From the NCBI GenBank assembly GCA_016715505.1, contig JADJZY010000032.1, positions 1 to 64,000 of the forward strand: DNA of 64,000 nt. The letters run 5' to 3'. The DNA comes from Bacteroidota bacterium (lineage in GTDB: Bacteria > Bacteroidota > Bacteroidia > Chitinophagales > Chitinophagaceae). A model generated the notes under the pieces. It made no database searches. It had not been told where the DNA came from and saw nothing but the letters and a program-made list of their open reading frames with translations. The position numbers were made by a program, and so were the translations under genes. Shown in pieces: positions 59,773-64,000 of the stretch. Numbering within the stretch: the first letter of the stretch is position 1; each line of letters opens with the position of its first letter.

Positions 59773-60927
59773 CTATTCCGCCCAGCTCATTTCATAATCC
59801 TGATCCTCTATTTCCAGCGCATAGTTCGTGAGGTGTAAAGGCCTGAAGGTGTCTACCATAACAGCCAATTCTGGCGTTTCTTTTGCTCCAATACTTTTTT
59901 CAACCGCACCCGGATGAGGACCATGTGGAATTCCACTCGGGTGTAAGGTGATCATACCTCGGGTAACATGTTTGCGGCTCATAAACTCACCATCTACATA
60001 ATACAGAACTTCATCACTATCAATATTACTATGATTGTAAGGTGCTGGAATGGCTTGCGGATGATAATCAAATAAACGGGGTACAAAACTACAAATCACG
60101 AAATCTTTTCCATCAAATGTTTGATGTATAGGCGGTGGCATATGCACGCGTCCTGTTATGGGTTCAAAGTCATGAATGGAGAAGATATAGGGATACTCAT
60201 AACCATCCCAACCAATGAGGTCAAAAGGATGAGTTCCATAAGTTATCGGGTAAAGGAGTCCTTTCTTTTTGGTATAAATTAAAAATTCTCCATGCTCATC
60301 ATGCGTTTTTAAATCTTGAGGTTTGCGAATATCTCGTTCGCAAAAAGGGGAGTGTTCCATCAGTTGTCCTTCAGAGGTTTTGTACCTTTTCGGGAAACGA
60401 ATGGGGCCGAATGATTCAACGATAAATAATCTGTTATCGGTTGTTTCAAATTCTAACTGATAAGTGCAACCTCTGGGGATCACTACATAATCGCCGTACG
60501 AAAATGGTAATTCCCCATAGGCTGTTTTAGCGATTCCTTTTCCCTCATGAATAAAATGACTTCATCAGCATCCGCATTTTTAAAAAAATAATGCTGCATG
60601 CTTTGTTGGGAGCCGCCAGCGTGATGTGGCAGTCATTGTTTACCAATACCGGTTTACGACTTTCTAAATAATCTGCTGTGGGTTTAATTTTAAATCCCTG
60701 AAAGCTGCGGTGCTTAAGAATATTGCTGGTAGCTATTACCGGGTTTACATCCCGGGTTCTTCCGATTTAATGATTTTGGTTGGTGGATATAAATGATAGA
60801 GTAATGAATAATTATATGAAAATCCTTCTGTACTAAACAATTCTTCACTGTAAAGCGTACCATCGGGTTTGCGGAATTGGGTATGTCTTTTGTGTGGAAT
60901 TTCGCCCAAGCTATAATAATGTGCCAT
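59773..60927 (-). CDS. hmgA: Homogentisate 1,2-dioxygenase (several frameshifts)
   Basis: About 385 residues, opening the ring of homogentisate to maleylacetoacetate. Starts at ATG 60927 (MAHYYSLGEIPHKRHTQFRK). Shifts near 60743, 60595 and 60535 break the middle (VNPVIATSNILKHRSF, QSMQHYFFKNADADEVIF). The C-terminal cupin carries VPRLFDYHPQAIPAPYNH, LHPSGIPHGPHPGAVEKSIG with iron-ligand His, and ELAVMVDTFRPLHLT. It is the Bacteroidota short form. With hppD it supplies two steps of tyrosine degradation. Confidence 0.88.
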
Positions 60928-61024
60928 GTAGGCAAATTTATACAATGCTGTTTAAAAACTACCATCCTTTTGGCAACTTGGTGAAATGAAGAATATTATA
61001 AACCTTTGGCAACTAAATCTGAAT

Positions 61025-62177
61025 ATGTCTCAACGAATCATCTGGTTATGTAGCTGGTATCCAAACAGGGAAGATGCTTTTCGGGGAGATTTTATTCAAC
61101 GTCAGGCCATCGCTTTTTCAGAAATAGCCCATATTGAAGTATTTCATGTTGTTTTTGGTGTTTCTGAAAGGGAGGAAGTGATTCAGCGGAATGCCCAATT
61201 AACCGAACATATTTATTATCGCAAGTTCGGAAATCGATTGAAGAGATGGTGGGATTGGCAGCGTGCAGCGAATCATTTTATTAAAAATTTCCGATCCCAA
61301 TACGGGGCCCCACAAGCCATTCATGTTCATATCCCCCTGGAAGCAGGGTTGATTGCTTGGTTTTGGAAGAAGCGCTGGAACTGGCCCTATCTGCTTTCGG
61401 AGCACTATGGCATTTATAATAGTCGTGTGATTGACCATTTGGGAAATCGCTCCTGGATTTATCGTCAGCTTTTGAAAAAGGTGATTGAAGGTGCTCAAAA
61501 AATAATCACGGTGAGTCAAAGTCTTGGAGAAGAGATGAAACAACATTTCTCCGGTCTGCAATATCAGGTGATCCCCAATGTGGTAGATACTGCTTTGTTT
61601 TATCCTGTTCACTTAGAAACGAAACAAATTTTTCAATTTATTCATGTTTCAGGATTTGATGAGAATAAAAATGTTTCGGGAATACTTCAGGCGGTAGCTT
61701 TATTGCGAAAAAGGACGGAACATTTTCACATTTCCTTAATTGGTGGTGATGGCAGTCCTTGGATTCCATGGATACAGGAACATCAACTCGAAAATCAGAT
61801 CAGCTTTTATCCGGCCATGCCTTATCATCAGGTTGCACAGTTTGTGAGGAATAGTGATGCGGGTATTTTATTTACGTACGCGCCAAAACGGCCGCCGCGC
61901 CAGGGGGGTCAATCCGAAACCCAATCCTGTGTGGTACTGGAATGGCTCTGTGCCGGTTTACCTGTTATTAGTAGCCGGGTAGGAGGCGTGGTAGAATTGA
62001 TTCACACCGAAAATGGATTATTGGTAGAACCCAATGATATTGGGGCTTTGAGTGAAGCGATGTTCAAATTTATGACAAATCCATCGGCTTATGATCGCCA
62101 AAAAAATAAGTCAAGAAGCTTCTTCATTCTATAGTTATGAGACGTTGCGGAAAAGCTCAGCAAGATTTAGTCTTTAA
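61025..62177 (+). CDS. Glycosyltransferase family 4-type (frameshift at C-terminus)
   Basis: About 384 residues from ATG 61025. GT-B fold: N-terminal IIWLCSWYPNREDAFRGDFI and AIHVHIPLEAGLIAWFWKKR, YLLSEHYGIYNSRV, KIITVSQSLGEEMKQHFSGL; C-terminal IHVSGFDENKNVSGILQAVA, SLIGGDGSPW, and the EX7E-like ETQSCVVLEWLCAGLPVISS with GGVVELIHTENG. A shift in an A-run near 62107 changes the end; repaired it reads KISQEASSFYSYETLRKS to 62177. Probably acts in surface polysaccharide synthesis. Sugar donor unknown. Confidence 0.88.
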
Positions 62178-62324
62178 CCGAAATTGCAGGGGGGGGGTGG
62201 AAAAGCCACCAAAAAAAACGCCAGCAAAGGAATTGATCAAAAAACCCTAATTATAAAAATAAAAATAAGTAAAATTTTTGAAGTATTTTTTCGTTTTTAC
62301 CGGCTTTGCCCACGGCAAAATTCA

Positions 62325-63272
62325 TTAATTCACCAACAAAATATTGACGCTTCGTTGTAAAACATTGAAGGCGATTTCGGCCATGAGATTTTCTTTATCC
62401 AATGTTGGGTTTACTTCGGTAATTTCAAAACAACAAATCTTATGGTTTTGCATCAAACTAGCCAGTAAATCTTCAGCTTCTCGTTCCTTTAATCCGTTTG
62501 GAACGGGAGTGCCGGTTCCACGGGAAATACTGCTATCCAAACTATCCACATCGAATGAAACGTAAATGTCATCGCAATGCTGCAAGGACAATAAAGATTG
62601 ACGAACTACCTGCTCAACGCCTTTCTTGCGCACTTCTGACACCGGAATTACCTTGATGCCATATTTTTTAATTAAAAAATCTTCTTCTTTTTCCGTGTCA
62701 CGAAGAGAAATAAAAACGATATCTTCAGGACGAACTTTTGGACAAATACCGCCTAAGTTTTTAAGCTCATTCCAGGTTTTTACGGTTTTTTCATCCGGTT
62801 GATGAACCTGGCAATCCAGATTATCTTCTCCAATACTTACGCAAAGTGGCATACCATGCATATTTCCACTGGGTGTTGTATAGGGAGAATGCAGGTCGGC
62901 ATGGGCATCAATCCAAATCACCCCTAAACGTGATTTTGGTTTGGCCATTCGAATACCGGCAATGGTACCTCCGGCGGAACTATGGTCACCGGCTAAAACC
63001 AGAGGAAACAATCCGGATTTGAGGTTGCTTTCTACACCTTTGGCGACTCGTTCGTACATGGTTTTTACCCCTTGAATACGTTTGGCGTAGGGACTCTCAA
63101 CCGGTTCATATAGCAGTCGGTTCTCCGTTTCAATCACATCACTGGGGAAATTGACAAAAAAATTGCTCATAAAATCCAGGGCTGCAATTTTCAGGGCATC
63201 GATTCCCAGACTTGCCCCTCTGGTACCTGCTCCAATCTCTGATTTTACTTCAATGATTTTAATATTCCGCAT
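62325..63272 (-). CDS. Arginase family protein
   Basis: 315 residues from ATG 63272. Mn-dependent ureohydrolase. Metal ligands: LAGDHSSAGGTIAGIR (GDHS), VIWIDAHADLHSP (DAHADxH), YVSFDVDSLDSS (SFDxDxxD), and a C-terminal EITEVNP. The pattern fits arginase, with SGNMHGMPL in the substrate loop; formimidoylglutamase or agmatinase are less likely. Complete. It would release urea and ornithine from arginine. Confidence 0.9.
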   Translation of the reverse strand: MRNIKIIEVKSEIGAGTRGASLGIDALKIAALDFMSNFFVNFPSDVIETENRLLYEPVESPYAKRIQGVKTMYERVAKGVESNLKSGLFPLVLAGDHSSAGGTIAGIRMAKPKSRLGVIWIDAHADLHSPYTTPSGNMHGMPLCVSIGEDNLDCQVHQPDEKTVKTWNELKNLGGICPKVRPEDIVFISLRDTEKEEDFLIKKYGIKVIPVSEVRKKGVEQVVRQSLLSLQHCDDIYVSFDVDSLDSSISRGTGTPVPNGLKEREAEDLLASLMQNHKICCFEITEVNPTLDKENLMAEIAFNVLQRSVNILLVN

Positions 63273-63439
63273 GTAGCAAATATAATCGTGAATTATCACT
63301 CTTAACTAAGGAATAGACGCCTTTTTCCCTGAAGATTCCTATGACAGGGCTTGCAATAACTTATGGCAGAGAAGATTGGAGATGGATTTTTTTGTCAGAA
63401 GCTTGAATAAATTACGCCAAGATGACCGAAAAATAAGAA

Positions 63440-63469
63440 TTGGCAAATGTTTTGACCAGAGTAAATTTG
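63440..63469 (+). promoter_or_regulatory. grpE promoter
   Basis: TTG (63440-63442), a 19-base spacer and TAAATTTG (63462-63469) fit the Bacteroidota consensus, 21 bases before the ATG at 63491. Confidence 0.6.
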
Positions 63470-63490
63470 CACACTTTAAAGAAAGAGATT

Positions 63491-64000
63491 ATGTCAGTAA
63501 ATGAGCAAGAAATGCAACAGGATATTGAATCCGGGCTGGATATCAATGTAGATGAGAATATGTCCGGAACTTCGAAAATGAATGACGAAATGTCAACGGA
63601 CAATGAATTGGAAAAATTAAAAGCAGAAGTAGAGGAATGGAAAGACAAATACACCCGTTTAATTGCGGAGTTCGATAATTATAAGAAACGTTCCTTCAAG
63701 GAAAAAATGGAAACCATCCAAACCGCAGGGCGCGAAATTATTGTGAGCCTGCTGGATGTCGTAGATGATACTGAACGAGCCGAGAAACAAATGGAAACTG
63801 CGGCCGATCTCCAGGCATTAAAAGAAGGAACAACATTGGTATTTAATAAATTGAAACATACACTACAAAACAAGGGTCTCAAGGCTTTTGAGAGTAAAGG
63901 AGAAGTATTTGATGTTGAAAAACACGAAGCAGTCACAGAGATTCCGGTTCAAACGGAGGATATGGTAGGGAAAGTGGTGGATGAATTGCAAAAAGGCTAT
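63491..64000 (+). CDS. grpE: Nucleotide exchange factor GrpE, cut by window edge
   Basis: 170 codons are visible and the stop lies outside. An acidic N-terminal tail is followed by a long coiled coil (LEKLKAEVEEWKDKYTRLIA), EFDNYKKRSFKEKMETIQTA with the typical NYKKR, and the dimer/beta domain VFNKLKHTLQNKGLKAFESK, EVFDVEKHEAV. GrpE releases ADP from DnaK and works with ClpB. dnaJ is expected next, outside the window. Confidence 0.93.
   Translation, partial: MSVNEQEMQQDIESGLDINVDENMSGTSKMNDEMSTDNELEKLKAEVEEWKDKYTRLIAEFDNYKKRSFKEKMETIQTAGREIIVSLLDVVDDTERAEKQMETAADLQALKEGTTLVFNKLKHTLQNKGLKAFESKGEVFDVEKHEAVTEIPVQTEDMVGKVVDELQKGY

Noticed and set aside
62196..62210. GGTGG-AAAAG-CCACC stem as a terminator of arginase or the glycosyltransferase
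   Set aside because: Followed by A, not T, on the plus strand; on the minus strand the T-run comes before the stem, so neither direction makes a proper terminator.
1..64000. CRISPR array, tRNA, rRNA, transposase or phage genes
   Set aside because: No regular spacer-repeat series, cloverleaf-type sequences or recombinase/structural phage motifs were seen in any gap.

Overview
The window looks like a chromosomal contig from a member of the Bacteroidota, probably in the Saprospiria/Chitinophagia part of the phylum. The evidence is: several secreted proteins with type IX secretion (T9SS) C-terminal sorting domains; promoters of the TTG-N19/20-TAnnTTTG type and no clear Shine-Dalgarno sites; and families largely restricted to the phylum (DUF4270, DUF3667, BT_3928-type DoxX fusion, S46 dipeptidyl peptidase, Reg_prop/LytS sensor with LytTR regulator, stand-alone GT5 half). 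There are no rRNA, tRNA or CRISPR loci and no recognisable transposase.

Many genes, including essential ones (rpoB, glmS, panC, panD, hppD, hmgA), are broken by single-base shifts, mostly in homopolymers. This looks like uncorrected long-read error, so such genes are annotated over their full span with the shift positions noted. Two places carry far more shifts than the rest: the accessory cassette at 1.1-4.1 kb and the T9SS gene block at 21.0-22.9 kb. Real decay cannot be excluded there.

Layout. 0-4.5 kb is accessory: an edge-truncated unknown gene, then an AT-rich three-gene cassette (sce7726-like PD-(D/E)XK protein, sce7725-like protein, zinc-ribbon/HEPN-RES protein), the best candidate in the window for a defence or toxin-type system. 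4.5-20.9 kb holds tcdA joined to a membrane protein, a class V aminotransferase, membrane and zinc-ribbon proteins, clpB, a T9SS-exported GH44 glycanase, clpP, dprA, ompH/skp, tpiA and a DEAD-box helicase. 20.9-23.4 kb is a degenerate T9SS block flanked by 64-bp direct repeats and hairpin-rich repeats. 23.4-36.2 kb has a DegT-family sugar enzyme with His in place of the catalytic Lys, tdk, an S46 peptidase (DPP11-like), an ABC permease, a DoxX/redoxin fusion, cmk, ispH, T9SS and lipoprotein genes, a HesB/IscA protein and miaE. 36.3-40.2 kb is a LytS/LytTR two-component pair. 40.2-52.9 kb holds lgt, bacilliredoxin, ribBA, ubiX, hldE-type adenylyltransferase, panD, panC, a half glycogen synthase, a DUF4270 lipoprotein, glmS and pduO. 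53.2-57.1 kb is a complete rpoB standing alone: it has its own promoter and terminator, with no rplJL before it and no rpoC after it. 57.3-64 kb has DUF4870, hppD and hmgA (tyrosine catabolism), an M23 peptidase, a glycosyltransferase, arginase and the start of grpE.

Functional groupings: tyrosine degradation (hppD, hmgA); pantothenate synthesis (panC, panD); protein quality control (clpB, clpP, grpE, skp); envelope and lipoprotein biogenesis (lgt, hldE, glmS, skp, M23); and secreted polymer and peptide use (GH44, S46).
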